Below are positions 6,669 through 12,115 of a DNA stretch of 12,115 nt, one piece after another (position 1 is the stretch's first letter; each line of letters opens with the position of its first letter). The DNA is taken from assembly GCA_041855665.1 (NCBI GenBank), contig JBHAEP010000059.1, forward strand, positions 1-12,115, in the 5' to 3' direction. The stretch comes from JBHAEP01 sp041855665 (lineage in GTDB: Bacteria > Patescibacteriota > Saccharimonadia > Saccharimonadales > Saccharimonadaceae). The notes below the pieces were generated by a model, which worked only from the letters and a program-made list of their open reading frames with translations, was not told the origin of the DNA and ran no database searches. A program made the position numbers and the translations under genes.

Positions 6669-7613
6669 ATGATCCTAGGTATTGATGAAGTTGGAAGAGG
6701 GCCATGGGCGGGTCCATTGCTCGTGGTGGCTTGCGTTTTGAATAGCGAAATCGAAGGCTTGAATGACAGCAAGAAATTAACCAAAAAGCGTCGCGAAGAA
6801 TTAGCGCGCGAAATTTACGCTAAGTCTAACCTTGGATTTGGCTGGGTGAGCGCCAGAGAGCTGGACGGTTTAGGGATGAGCGATGCTTTGAAGCTCGCAA
6901 CTAGGCGGGCTGTTCAGCAAATAAAATGTCCTTATAGTGAAATTATCATAGATGGAACTATTAATTTTTTGAGTGGAACTAAAAAAGGTGAGTATGCTGT
7001 AACTATGAAAAAGGCCGATGGTCTGATTCCTTCTGTGAGTGCGGCAAGTATTGTTGCGAAGGTTGCGCGAGATGATTATATGCAGAAAATGGCTGAAATG
7101 TATCCTGAATATGGCTTTGACAGCAATGCTGGATATGGGACAGCGAAACATATTGCGGCTATTGAGAAGTTTGGCGTAACGCCGATTCATAGACTTAGTT
7201 TCAAGCCTTTACTGAGGTTTCGCGAGAGTTTCAGTGATGATGCATCGGAAGAAAAAACAGCCATAACCACTAAATCTTTAGGGGACAAAGCAGAAGATTT
7301 GGTGGCGAATTGGTTGGAACGAGAGGGCCATAGAGTGGTTGCTCGCAATTGGCGTACAAAGTGGTGTGAGATTGATATTGTTTCTGTTTTGGATGATAAA
7401 GTTTATTTTACAGAGGTGAAATATCGCAAAAATAATGATTTTGGTGGCGGTTTTGCCGCTATTGATGGTAAAAAGCAGCACCAGATTCGCTTTGCTGCAG
7501 AAATGTTTTTGAATTATTATCCCGAAGCTCAAAAATTCGAGGTTCGGCTTTTGGGTGTGAATGTTTTTGGAAATGCAGAAGATTTTAATCAAATTGAAGT
7601 GGTGGAAATTTAA
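6669..7613 (+). CDS. rnhB: Ribonuclease HII fused to YraN (UPF0102) nuclease-fold domain (314 aa)
   Basis: The N-terminal domain (1 to about 183) is RNase HII, which cuts RNA in RNA-DNA hybrids and starts removal of misincorporated ribonucleotides. It has GIDEVGRGPWAGP (Asp6, Glu7), DSKKLT, IIIDG (Asp95) and ADGLIPSVSAASIVAKVARDDYM (Asp117), the four acidic catalytic residues, and ends GYGTAKH...HRLSFKPL. After a polar linker (about 184-200), the C-terminal domain (about 203-314) is YraN-like: GDKAEDLVANWLEREGHRVVARNWR, then C-EIDIV (Glu234, Asp236) and TEVKYRKN (Glu249, Lys251), the PD-(D/E)xK-type core. In many genomes rnhB and yraN are neighbouring separate genes; here one uninterrupted frame encodes both, with no internal stop. 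The spacing between Asp95 and Asp117 is about four residues longer than usual. YraN's biochemical role is not established in general; the fusion suggests work on the same nucleic-acid substrate. The start is the first ATG, six bases after TATAAT. Confidence 0.94.
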   Translation: MILGIDEVGRGPWAGPLLVVACVLNSEIEGLNDSKKLTKKRREELAREIYAKSNLGFGWVSARELDGLGMSDALKLATRRAVQQIKCPYSEIIIDGTINFLSGTKKGEYAVTMKKADGLIPSVSAASIVAKVARDDYMQKMAEMYPEYGFDSNAGYGTAKHIAAIEKFGVTPIHRLSFKPLLRFRESFSDDASEEKTAITTKSLGDKAEDLVANWLEREGHRVVARNWRTKWCEIDIVSVLDDKVYFTEVKYRKNNDFGGGFAAIDGKKQHQIRFAAEMFLNYYPEAQKFEVRLLGVNVFGNAEDFNQIEVVEI

Positions 7614-7622
7614 CATATAATA

Positions 7623-7656
7623 AAAAAAGATAGCGGCTAGCCTTGCTATCTTTTTT
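7623..7656. terminator. Bidirectional terminator between rnhB-yraN and the secreted-protein gene
   Basis: AAAAAAGATAGC (7623-7634) and GCTATCTTTTTT (7645-7656) form a perfect 12-bp stem around a 10-nt loop containing the palindrome GGCTAGCC. Runs of A on one side and T on the other make it a terminator in both directions. For the minus-strand gene the hairpin begins within the TAA stop codon at 7655-7657, an extremely tight end. Confidence 0.85.
7633..7648 (+). repeat. 16-bp inverted repeat, copy 1 (in terminator)
   Basis: GCGGCTAGCCTTGCTA occupies the loop and part of both arms of the terminator hairpin. Its exact reverse complement lies at 8052-8067, on the other side of the secreted-protein gene. 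Confidence 0.85.
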
Positions 7657-8026
7657 AGATGTAGATTGTTGATGAACCTGAGTGGATGAAGCGCTGAATG
7701 TTTACGGTGGCAAGGTATTGTGCTCCGAAAATTCCGCTGTGCTTACACTTCACTTGTCCTGCAATAGTGACATTGGAGCCATTTCCGGAATACAGAGCGA
7801 TTCGCTTTGTTTTGTTTCCGGATTGCCAACGCGTCGGATTGAGGTCACTTCCCGGTACTACGTCGAGTATTGTTGCAACAACACGTCCTCCGGTTACACA
7901 GGCTGTGTTATTGACTACAATCTCAATCTGCTTTGGCTTATTGGCAGCCGAAGCTTCGGCAGTAAGTCCCACTACTGATGTTAGTGAGAGTACTGCGATG
8001 AAGAGAATTGTTTTGAATTTCTTCAT
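7655..8026 (-). CDS. Small secreted protein of unknown function (123 aa)
   Basis: I do not recognise a family. Residues 1-27 are a clear signal peptide: MKKFK, a hydrophobic core (ILFIAVLSLTSVVGL), then AEASA|A as a signal peptidase I site near residue 27. The mature part is about 96 residues, rich in beta-branched residues, Gly, Ser and Asn, with exactly two cysteines (43 and 94) that could form a disulfide, and an Arg/Lys-rich middle; it looks like a small beta-rich extracellular protein. No lipobox or anchor is seen. ATG 8024-8026 is chosen because AAGGTGAT pairs with 16S rRNA four bases before it; a GTG nine bases upstream lies inside that element. Two-fold codons are mostly C-ending (TTC, AAC, TAC, CAC), unlike dnaE or the aminopeptidase, which suggests high expression. 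Inverted 16-bp copies flank the gene. A surface or host-interaction role is possible but not shown. Confidence 0.8.
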   Translation of the reverse strand: MKKFKTILFIAVLSLTSVVGLTAEASAANKPKQIEIVVNNTACVTGGRVVATILDVVPGSDLNPTRWQSGNKTKRIALYSGNGSNVTIAGQVKCKHSGIFGAQYLATVNIQRFIHSGSSTIYI

Positions 8027-8030
8027 TTTA

Positions 8031-8038
8031 ATCACCTT
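8031..8038 (-). promoter_or_regulatory. Strong Shine-Dalgarno of the secreted-protein gene
   Basis: The minus strand has AAGGTGAT, matching seven bases (AGGTGAT) of the extended anti-16S complement, then TAAA and the ATG. The 12 bases GTGATTAAAATG are identical to those at the redoxin gene start. Confidence 0.7.
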
Positions 8039-8051
8039 TTCTAACGGTAGT

Positions 8052-8067
8052 TAGCAAGGCTAGCCGC
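8052..8067 (-). repeat. 16-bp inverted repeat, copy 2 (in 5' leader)
   Basis: TAGCAAGGCTAGCCGC on the plus strand is the exact reverse complement of 7633-7648. It lies between the promoter and the Shine-Dalgarno of the secreted-protein gene, at or next to the predicted transcription start. Confidence 0.85.
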
Positions 8068-8073
8068 CTTTAT

Positions 8074-8101
8074 TTTATATTAGTATTGATTTTTTTGTAA
8101 A
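8074..8101 (-). promoter_or_regulatory. Promoter of the secreted-protein gene
   Basis: On the minus strand TTTACA (8101-8096) and TATAAA (8079-8074) are 16 bp apart. Transcription would start around 8067, so the message would begin with or very near GCGGCTAGCCTTGCTA. The leader also holds a small CTAAC-TACC-GTTAG hairpin just before the Shine-Dalgarno. Confidence 0.5.
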
Positions 8102-8152
8102 TAGTGTTTTATTATTTAATTGTAAATATAAAATACTAACGAGTAAAAAAAC

Positions 8153-8401
8153 ATGAAAAACAAAAACATTCAAAAAACAAACACATTTATGAAAATTTAT
8201 CTCGGAATTACTCTAGTTTTTATGTCTATGATGGTGTTCTTGCAGATTAGGATTATGCAGACGATAGATTTGAATTTTCAGTCGATAGGTGAAGCTCATT
8301 ATAATATCCTAACCGAAGCGATAGAAGGTGACTATAAAACTAGGCTTTTGATTCTCGATAAAGATGCTTACGTGGAGCGATACGGCGACGACCCTATGTA
8401 G
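8153..8401 (+). CDS. Small single-pass membrane protein of unknown function (82 aa)
   Basis: I recognise no family. A basic N terminus (MKNKNIQKTNTFMK) precedes one hydrophobic segment at about residues 15-32 (IYLGITLVFMSMMVFLQI), then a mostly polar part of about 50 residues ending DDPM. Charge distribution suggests the N terminus is inside and the C-terminal part outside. The upstream region is AT-rich (TATAAAAT near 8127-8134 could be a -10) and the Shine-Dalgarno is weak, so the start could also be Met13 at 8189. It is divergent from the secreted-protein gene (126 bp between starts) and ends in a strong terminator, which together support a real gene. Confidence 0.6.
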   Translation: MKNKNIQKTNTFMKIYLGITLVFMSMMVFLQIRIMQTIDLNFQSIGEAHYNILTEAIEGDYKTRLLILDKDAYVERYGDDPM

Positions 8402-8416
8402 TAGGGCGCACGAAAA

Positions 8417-8445
8417 CCCGCCTCGGATTGAGGCGGGGATTTTTT
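8417..8445. terminator. Bidirectional terminator between the small membrane protein and pepN
   Basis: CCCGCCTC (8417-8424) and GAGGCGGG (8430-8437) form a perfect 8-bp GC-rich stem with loop GGATT, followed on the plus strand by GATTTTTT. On the minus strand, TTTT follows the stem (8416-8413). The pepN stop codon overlaps the plus-strand T-tract. Confidence 0.85.
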
Positions 8446-10957
8446 ATGCAAGTTTTTCGAGTTTTTCGACGACTTTTGCGGTATCTTTTTTAAGGAGTTC
8501 AAGTCGTGCTTGGATTTCGGTGTTACCGAGTTTTATCGCGCGCTTTAAGGCTGGATTTTTTTCGTGTTTAGCGAAAAAATCTTGGTATTTTTCGGCGGAC
8601 TCCGTGGTTAAGACTCCACTTGCGGCGTATTGCGGGAAGTAGTCTACACTTTTGTCGCCAGAATAATTCAGCTCAATCCAGCTCCAATTTTCAACCATCC
8701 AATTCCAAGTTTTATCAAATGCGCTTCGGCTACGAATCATGTAGGCAAACCAGCGAATCAAATCTTGTTTGCGAATTAAGTTAGTTGTGAAGTTTTTGAT
8801 TATTTCATCCTGAAGTTCTGGATTTTTAGTACTGGTGATGGCGCTACATAGATCTTCGGCAAGCTCGGCGGAGTTTGTTTCTTGGTATTGTTTCAAGAGG
8901 CTATAGAAGTATTCATCCTCGGAATTTTTCACTAGTCCAGACAGTATGATTGGGCGTAATTCGCCGTCTATTTGGTCGATTGGGGTATTTCGATAGTCTG
9001 ATTTTATCTTTTCTATTGTTTCGGGGTTATCGCTAAAGACTGCTAGCGATAAAGCTGTTGCTCGAAGCTTGGACTCTTCCGGCGTTTCGCCACTTTGAAT
9101 ATCCCAACCTAGTTTATCTAGGAGTGGTTTACTAATTTTATGGGCTAGGTTCTTTAGGCCTCTTTCGGCTTTTGAATTCGGTATAGTGAATTTTTTAAGT
9201 TCAGCGAATGCTAGAGATATCATCCCCCAGACTGGCTCACTAGTCTCGTTTTGGAAATTTTCAAGAATGGATATTAGAGAATCTGAACTTGCTTCGCCGG
9301 CTCGAACTAACATAATACGCTCGTTTATTAGCTGCATTTTATTTATATCACTTAAGTTAGGCGCTTTTTTAAGTAGCTCATCGAAAAGTTCTGGGCTGTA
9401 ATTCACGATAAAATGAGCGCTATCGATAGGATTTATTAAAGGAATTTCGGTGCTTTCTATCTGAATGCTGCCGTCGGTCATAAGCTGTGTTTGCCCATTT
9501 TCTAAAGTGATTGGGATTGGCCAGATTCTGCCGATTGGTTGATTTTCACCAATAAAGAATTGCTTTTGAGTGAGTTGGTACTTGTTGTCAATTTTTTCTA
9601 CGGTAATCACAGGATATCCTGGTTGCGAAATCCAGGTATTCATCATTGATTTAATTGGCTGATTGCTAGATTTTTCTAGGCATTCCCAGAGATCGTTTCC
9701 TATAGTGTTTTTATACTCAAATTTATTAAAGTAGTCTTTTAGGCCATCTTTAAAGGCTTTTTCGCCTATGAAATTTTGAAGCATGCGCAGTAGTCTTGCG
9801 CCTTTGGCGTAGACTATAGCCCCATCAAAAAGCGTACTAATTTCGTCTGGGTGGTTTACGTCGACTTGGACGGACTGAACGCCATCTAAGCTGTCTCGCC
9901 TCAGGGCGATTATTGATTCATTGCTTGAAAAATCTTGCCAGATTTTCCAGTTTGGTTCTAGATTGTCGACGCAAATATACTCCATTAATGTCGCAAATGA
10001 TTCATTTAGCCATAAATCATTCCACCACTTCATGGTTACTAGGTTTCCAAACCACTGGTGGGCTAGCTCGTGTGCAATAACGGTTGCAATATATTGGCGA
10101 GAAGAGATACTACTAGATTTCGGATCCGCTAGCAGTGCCACTTCACGGTAGGTTATGAGACCCCAATTTTCCATCGCACCGCTTGAGAAATCTGGCAAAG
10201 CTACGTGGTCAGATTTTTTAAGCGGGTATGGAGTACCAAAGTATTCATCATAAAATTCAATCGAGCGTACTGCGATATCTAGTGCAAAATCTAGGCTTTC
10301 TGGAGATTGAACCGGCGTTGCCCAGACTGCAACATCAACGCCATTTTTTGTCTGAGCTTTTTTAGATTGTAGATCTCCAATTACCCAAGCTAACAGGTAA
10401 GTACTCATTTTAGGAGTAGTCTCAAAAATGGTCATCATTTTTGGACTTTCTGGGATATTGCTCTGGCTTGATATCGGCTGATTTCCAAGTACTGTCAGGT
10501 TGCGAGGAGTTATAAGGGTTAGGTCGAAAACTGCCTTTGCTGCAGGTTCATCTATACAAGGAAATACTTCGCGTGCATGATGGCTTTCAAACTGAGTAGC
10601 AATTAGTGATTTATTTTTACCCTCTTGAGTGTAGTTACAGTAATACATTCCGTGCATTGAATTACTAATTACACCCTCAAAAGATACGATTATGGAATGT
10701 CGACCTGGGGTTAGGTCTGGGTGATGGATTAATATTTCGTCGTTTTCGCCATTTTGCCATTCGCTTTTATTTCCATTGATAGAGATGTATTCGATAGCTA
10801 AATCTTTGGCGTGAAGTCGAATGGTTTTATCATTGCTAATAACTTCTCCCCTGATCATGACAAGTCCAGAGAAGTTATCTTCTGGCTTGGTTGTATCGAT
10901 AGTTAGAGAGTATTGTTCTGGTACGAAAAAATCTATAAGTTGAGTTACGGATGTCAT
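8444..10957 (-). CDS. pepN: M1 family aminopeptidase, PepN type (837 aa)
   Basis: This zinc metallopeptidase removes N-terminal residues from peptides, probably in the cytoplasm, since no signal peptide is seen. Domains in order: N-terminal beta domain, a catalytic domain with the exopeptidase motif GAMEN (260-264) and the zinc site HELAH (296-300) followed after 18 residues by Glu319 (WLNESFA), the transition-state Tyr383 in GAIVYAKGARLLRM, then a long helical ERAP1-C-like domain to the end. Sequence and length match PepN of Gram-positive bacteria (VIAHELAHQWFGNLVTMKWW). I start at ATG 10955-10957, giving MTSVTQLIDFFVPEQY, the usual PepN start; the longer frame begins only at a GTG at 10997-10999 and adds 14 non-homologous residues. 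TATACT lies six bases before this ATG, so the mRNA is likely leaderless. Peptide scavenging would suit an amino-acid-dependent organism. Confidence 0.95.
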   Translation of the reverse strand: MTSVTQLIDFFVPEQYSLTIDTTKPEDNFSGLVMIRGEVISNDKTIRLHAKDLAIEYISINGNKSEWQNGENDEILIHHPDLTPGRHSIIVSFEGVISNSMHGMYYCNYTQEGKNKSLIATQFESHHAREVFPCIDEPAAKAVFDLTLITPRNLTVLGNQPISSQSNIPESPKMMTIFETTPKMSTYLLAWVIGDLQSKKAQTKNGVDVAVWATPVQSPESLDFALDIAVRSIEFYDEYFGTPYPLKKSDHVALPDFSSGAMENWGLITYREVALLADPKSSSISSRQYIATVIAHELAHQWFGNLVTMKWWNDLWLNESFATLMEYICVDNLEPNWKIWQDFSSNESIIALRRDSLDGVQSVQVDVNHPDEISTLFDGAIVYAKGARLLRMLQNFIGEKAFKDGLKDYFNKFEYKNTIGNDLWECLEKSSNQPIKSMMNTWISQPGYPVITVEKIDNKYQLTQKQFFIGENQPIGRIWPIPITLENGQTQLMTDGSIQIESTEIPLINPIDSAHFIVNYSPELFDELLKKAPNLSDINKMQLINERIMLVRAGEASSDSLISILENFQNETSEPVWGMISLAFAELKKFTIPNSKAERGLKNLAHKISKPLLDKLGWDIQSGETPEESKLRATALSLAVFSDNPETIEKIKSDYRNTPIDQIDGELRPIILSGLVKNSEDEYFYSLLKQYQETNSAELAEDLCSAITSTKNPELQDEIIKNFTTNLIRKQDLIRWFAYMIRSRSAFDKTWNWMVENWSWIELNYSGDKSVDYFPQYAASGVLTTESAEKYQDFFAKHEKNPALKRAIKLGNTEIQARLELLKKDTAKVVEKLEKLA

Positions 10958-10963
10958 ATTTAT

Positions 10964-10969
10964 AGTATA
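10964..10969 (-). promoter_or_regulatory. -10 box of pepN, leaderless type
   Basis: TATACT on the minus strand ends six bases before ATG 10957. No Shine-Dalgarno or clear -35 box is present. The identical six-base gap at the methyltransferase and RNase HII genes supports the call. Confidence 0.5.
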
Positions 10970-11012
10970 AACGAAAAATGATGAAAAATATATTCTCACA
11001 ACATCAGTGGTG

Positions 11013-11021
11013 TGTTATATT
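11013..11021 (+). promoter_or_regulatory. Possible extended -10 promoter of the HNH nuclease gene
   Basis: TG-T-TATATT resembles an extended -10 element and would start transcription near 11028, giving a leader of about 50 nt. The leader holds AAGGAG at 11040-11045, within the loop region of a small hairpin, but no start codon at normal distance from it. Confidence 0.35.
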
Positions 11022-11078
11022 GAGTGTAATGTTAAACGTAAGGAGTTTACCGTAGGTTTTTAGCGACGGATTTATTTT

Positions 11079-11792
11079 ATGTTGGATGCTAGGGCTCGGA
11101 AAATGCGTCGTTTTGGCGGGGTGATAGCTATTTTAATAATGGCTTCGGCGGTGATGTTTTCTCATCCGGCTTTTTGGAAGCAAGAATTTATACAGAAATA
11201 TCAATCAGATTCCAGTCAAACAGATTCTATAGATGTCGTAAAATCTGAGGCATTGTCAAATCTTGAAAATATAGAAGTAAAAGGTCGTGCTCCTAAGACT
11301 GGTTATAGTAGAAGTCAGTTTGGTGATGGCTGGCGTAGAAATCCCGATGGTTGCGATACTCGCAATATTATTCTGGCGCGAGATATGAGAGATGTTAAGT
11401 ATGTCGATGGGTGCAAGGTTGCATCTGGAGTTTTGAGCGACCCGTATACGGGAATGGAGATAAAATTTCAGCGCGGAGACAAAACTAGTCAATTGGTGCA
11501 AATAGATCATGTCGTAGCTCTGAGCGATTCTTGGCAGAAGGGTGCTCAGCAGCTAGATTATTCTACAAGAGAGAATTTAGCTAACGACCCCTTGAATTTG
11601 ATAGCAGTCGATGGTGCAGCGAACCAAGCTAAGAGCGATAGCGACGCTGCAAGCTGGCTTCCTGAGAATAAATCTTTCAGGTGTGAATATGTCGCCAGAC
11701 AAGTTGCTGTGAAGGTTAAGTATGGTTTGTGGGTTACCGCTGCTGAAAAAGAGGCGATGCGGCAAGTTTTGAACGGATGTGTATTGACGTGA
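11079..11792 (+). CDS. Membrane-anchored HNH nuclease of the DUF1524 type (237 aa)
   Basis: This is probably a nuclease acting outside the cytoplasmic membrane. A basic N terminus (ARKMRR) and a hydrophobic segment (about 13-30, FGGVIAILIMASAVMFSH) give an N-terminal anchor or signal. The globular part from about residue 75 has the family pattern: SQFGDGW, GCDTRNIILARD, SGVLSDPYTG, then VQIDHVVALSDSWQKGA with Asp143-His144 as the HNH core, NDPLNLIAVDGAANQAKSDSDAASWLP, and RCEYVARQVAVKVKYGL. The Asn in NLIAV and the N-x-x-K-x-D run complete the beta-beta-alpha metal site. This matches secreted HNH proteins common in actinobacteria and CPR, rather than the GmrSD restriction proteins, which share only the DUF1524 domain. 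Likely uses are nucleotide scavenging or processing of incoming DNA; neither is proven by context. An in-frame TAG at 11061 excludes longer starts; Met9 (11103) is an alternative. It ends in TGA. Confidence 0.85.
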   Translation: MLDARARKMRRFGGVIAILIMASAVMFSHPAFWKQEFIQKYQSDSSQTDSIDVVKSEALSNLENIEVKGRAPKTGYSRSQFGDGWRRNPDGCDTRNIILARDMRDVKYVDGCKVASGVLSDPYTGMEIKFQRGDKTSQLVQIDHVVALSDSWQKGAQQLDYSTRENLANDPLNLIAVDGAANQAKSDSDAASWLPENKSFRCEYVARQVAVKVKYGLWVTAAEKEAMRQVLNGCVLT

Positions 11793-11813
11793 TATTCTGG
11801 GCTGTGTTAAAAT
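11784..11813 (+). promoter_or_regulatory. Promoter of nusA
   Basis: TTGACG (11784-11789) and TAAAAT (11808-11813) are 18 bp apart, with a TG at 11805-11806 extending the -10. The -35 lies within the last codons of the HNH gene. Transcription would start near 11820, ahead of the hairpin at 11828. Confidence 0.65.
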
Positions 11814-11827
11814 AATAAAGTATTAAT

Positions 11828-11850
11828 CCGGCCGGCAGGTCGGTATTTTT
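11828..11850 (+). terminator. Weak hairpin plus T-tract in the nusA leader (attenuator candidate)
   Basis: CCGGCC (11828-11833) and GGTCGG (11838-11843) form a 6-bp stem with one G.U pair and loop GGCA, followed by TATTTTT. It could end the HNH transcript. Because the nusA promoter lies upstream of it, it would also act inside the nusA leader. The short stem and interrupted T-tract are features of terminators that need NusA. Confidence 0.55.
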
Positions 11851-11862
11851 CATATAAAAGAC

Positions 11863-11868
11863 AAGGAG
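11863..11868 (+). promoter_or_regulatory. Shine-Dalgarno of nusA
   Basis: AAGGAG lies five bases before ATG 11874, fixing the start of nusA. Confidence 0.85.
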
Positions 11869-11873
11869 AATTC

Positions 11874-12115
11874 ATGGAAGAGATTAATATTAAGCAGTTG
11901 ATGTTGGCTGTTAGGACAATCGCTGAAGAGAAGAATTTGCCCGAAGAAACGGTTATAAAGGTTATTGAAATGGCGATTGCTGCGGCTTGGCGCCGAGATA
12001 ACGGTGAGCGCGACTGGGAAGTTCGCTCTGAGTTAAATGTTAATGACGGTACAGCGCAAGTTTTTGTGGGGCGAACTGTGGTTGAGGAAGTTGAAAATGA
12101 AGCAACTGAGATTAG
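11874..12115 (+). CDS. nusA: Transcription factor NusA, N-terminal part (cut by window edge)
   Basis: NusA binds RNA polymerase near the RNA exit channel and promotes pausing, intrinsic termination and antitermination. The 80 codons present encode the NusA N-terminal domain: LMLAVRTIAEEKNLPEETVIKVIEMAIAAAWRRD matches the helix pair with the pattern AV..IA.EK.L..E.VI..IE.A...A, and RSELNVNDGTAQVFVGRTVVEEVENE matches the following strands. S1 and KH domains lie beyond the window. The helix RRDNGERDWEV differs from the usual KK-Y-x-x-x-x-D/V form but is compatible. It has a strong Shine-Dalgarno and its own promoter and hairpin-containing leader, consistent with self-regulation. Confidence 0.88.
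   Translation, partial: MEEINIKQLMLAVRTIAEEKNLPEETVIKVIEMAIAAAWRRDNGERDWEVRSELNVNDGTAQVFVGRTVVEEVENEATEI

Noticed and set aside
7623..7656. Repeat unit of a CRISPR array or attachment site
   Set aside because: There are only two copies, in inverted orientation, with no regular spacers; the stem with A/T runs is explained by a bidirectional terminator.
7682..8054. Two plus-strand open frames of about 100-120 codons opposite the secreted-protein gene
   Set aside because: The minus-strand frame has a clear signal peptide, promoter and Shine-Dalgarno, while the plus frames have no start signals and odd composition.
8392..8406. CCCTA-TGTAG-TAGGG hairpin over the stop codon of the small membrane protein
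   Set aside because: It has only five base pairs and no T-tract; the GC-rich hairpin just downstream is the real terminator.
8364..8642. Plus-strand open frame of 92 codons crossing the terminator before pepN
   Set aside because: It runs through a strong terminator hairpin and is antisense to the conserved C-terminal part of PepN.
10958..10999. Longer PepN start at GTG 10999
   Set aside because: The 14 extra residues are unlike PepN, the codon is GTG without a Shine-Dalgarno, and the TATACT box lies between the GTG and the better ATG.

Overview
The window reads as a stretch of chromosome from an AT-rich bacterium, most likely a Saccharibacteria (TM7) member or another Patescibacteria/CPR lineage. 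Reasons: compact spacing, several genes with a -10 box placed directly before the start codon (leaderless-type), an rnhB-yraN gene fusion, a lysine/glutamate-rich tail on ribosomal protein L19, and a membrane-anchored HNH nuclease of a type I associate with CPR and actinobacteria. TGA is used as a normal stop (end of the HNH gene) and no CDS has an in-frame TGA, which argues against the Gracilibacteria/Absconditabacteria code. The lineage call is an inference; no rRNA gene is present.

Layout: (1) 1-3363 (+), dnaE, cut at its 5' side, ending in a hairpin shared with the convergent NrdH/glutaredoxin-like gene at 3426-3773 (-). (2) 3920-4423 (-), a small SpoU-type RNA methyltransferase, divergent from 4479-6101 (+), a PilB/GspE-type pilus assembly ATPase; both have extended -10 boxes immediately before the ATG. 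(3) 6166-6597 (+), rplS with its own promoter and terminator, then 6669-7613 (+), a single gene joining RNase HII to a YraN-type nuclease-fold domain. (4) 7655-8026 (-), a small secreted protein of unknown function with strong codon bias, whose predicted mRNA 5' end is complementary over 16 nt to its own terminator. (5) 8153-8401 (+), a small one-pass membrane protein, convergent with 8444-10957 (-), an M1 aminopeptidase (PepN type). (6) 11079-11792 (+), a membrane-anchored DUF1524/HNH nuclease. (7) 11874-12115 (+), the start of nusA, with its promoter inside the end of the HNH gene and an attenuator-like hairpin in its leader.

The genes are mainly housekeeping: replication (DnaE, RNase HII), translation (L19, RNA methyltransferase), transcription (NusA), peptide turnover (PepN). 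A type IV pilus ATPase and a surface nuclease are compatible with DNA uptake or nucleotide scavenging in a host-dependent organism, but they are not adjacent and the link is inference. Most genes appear to be transcribed singly, each with its own promoter, and all three convergent junctions carry a compact shared terminator. No stretch over 300 bases lacks a gene. I see no tRNA, rRNA, CRISPR array, insertion sequence or replication origin. I found no clear new multi-gene system; the most unusual signals are regulatory: the 5'/3' complementary small secreted-protein gene, the leaderless starts and the nusA leader.
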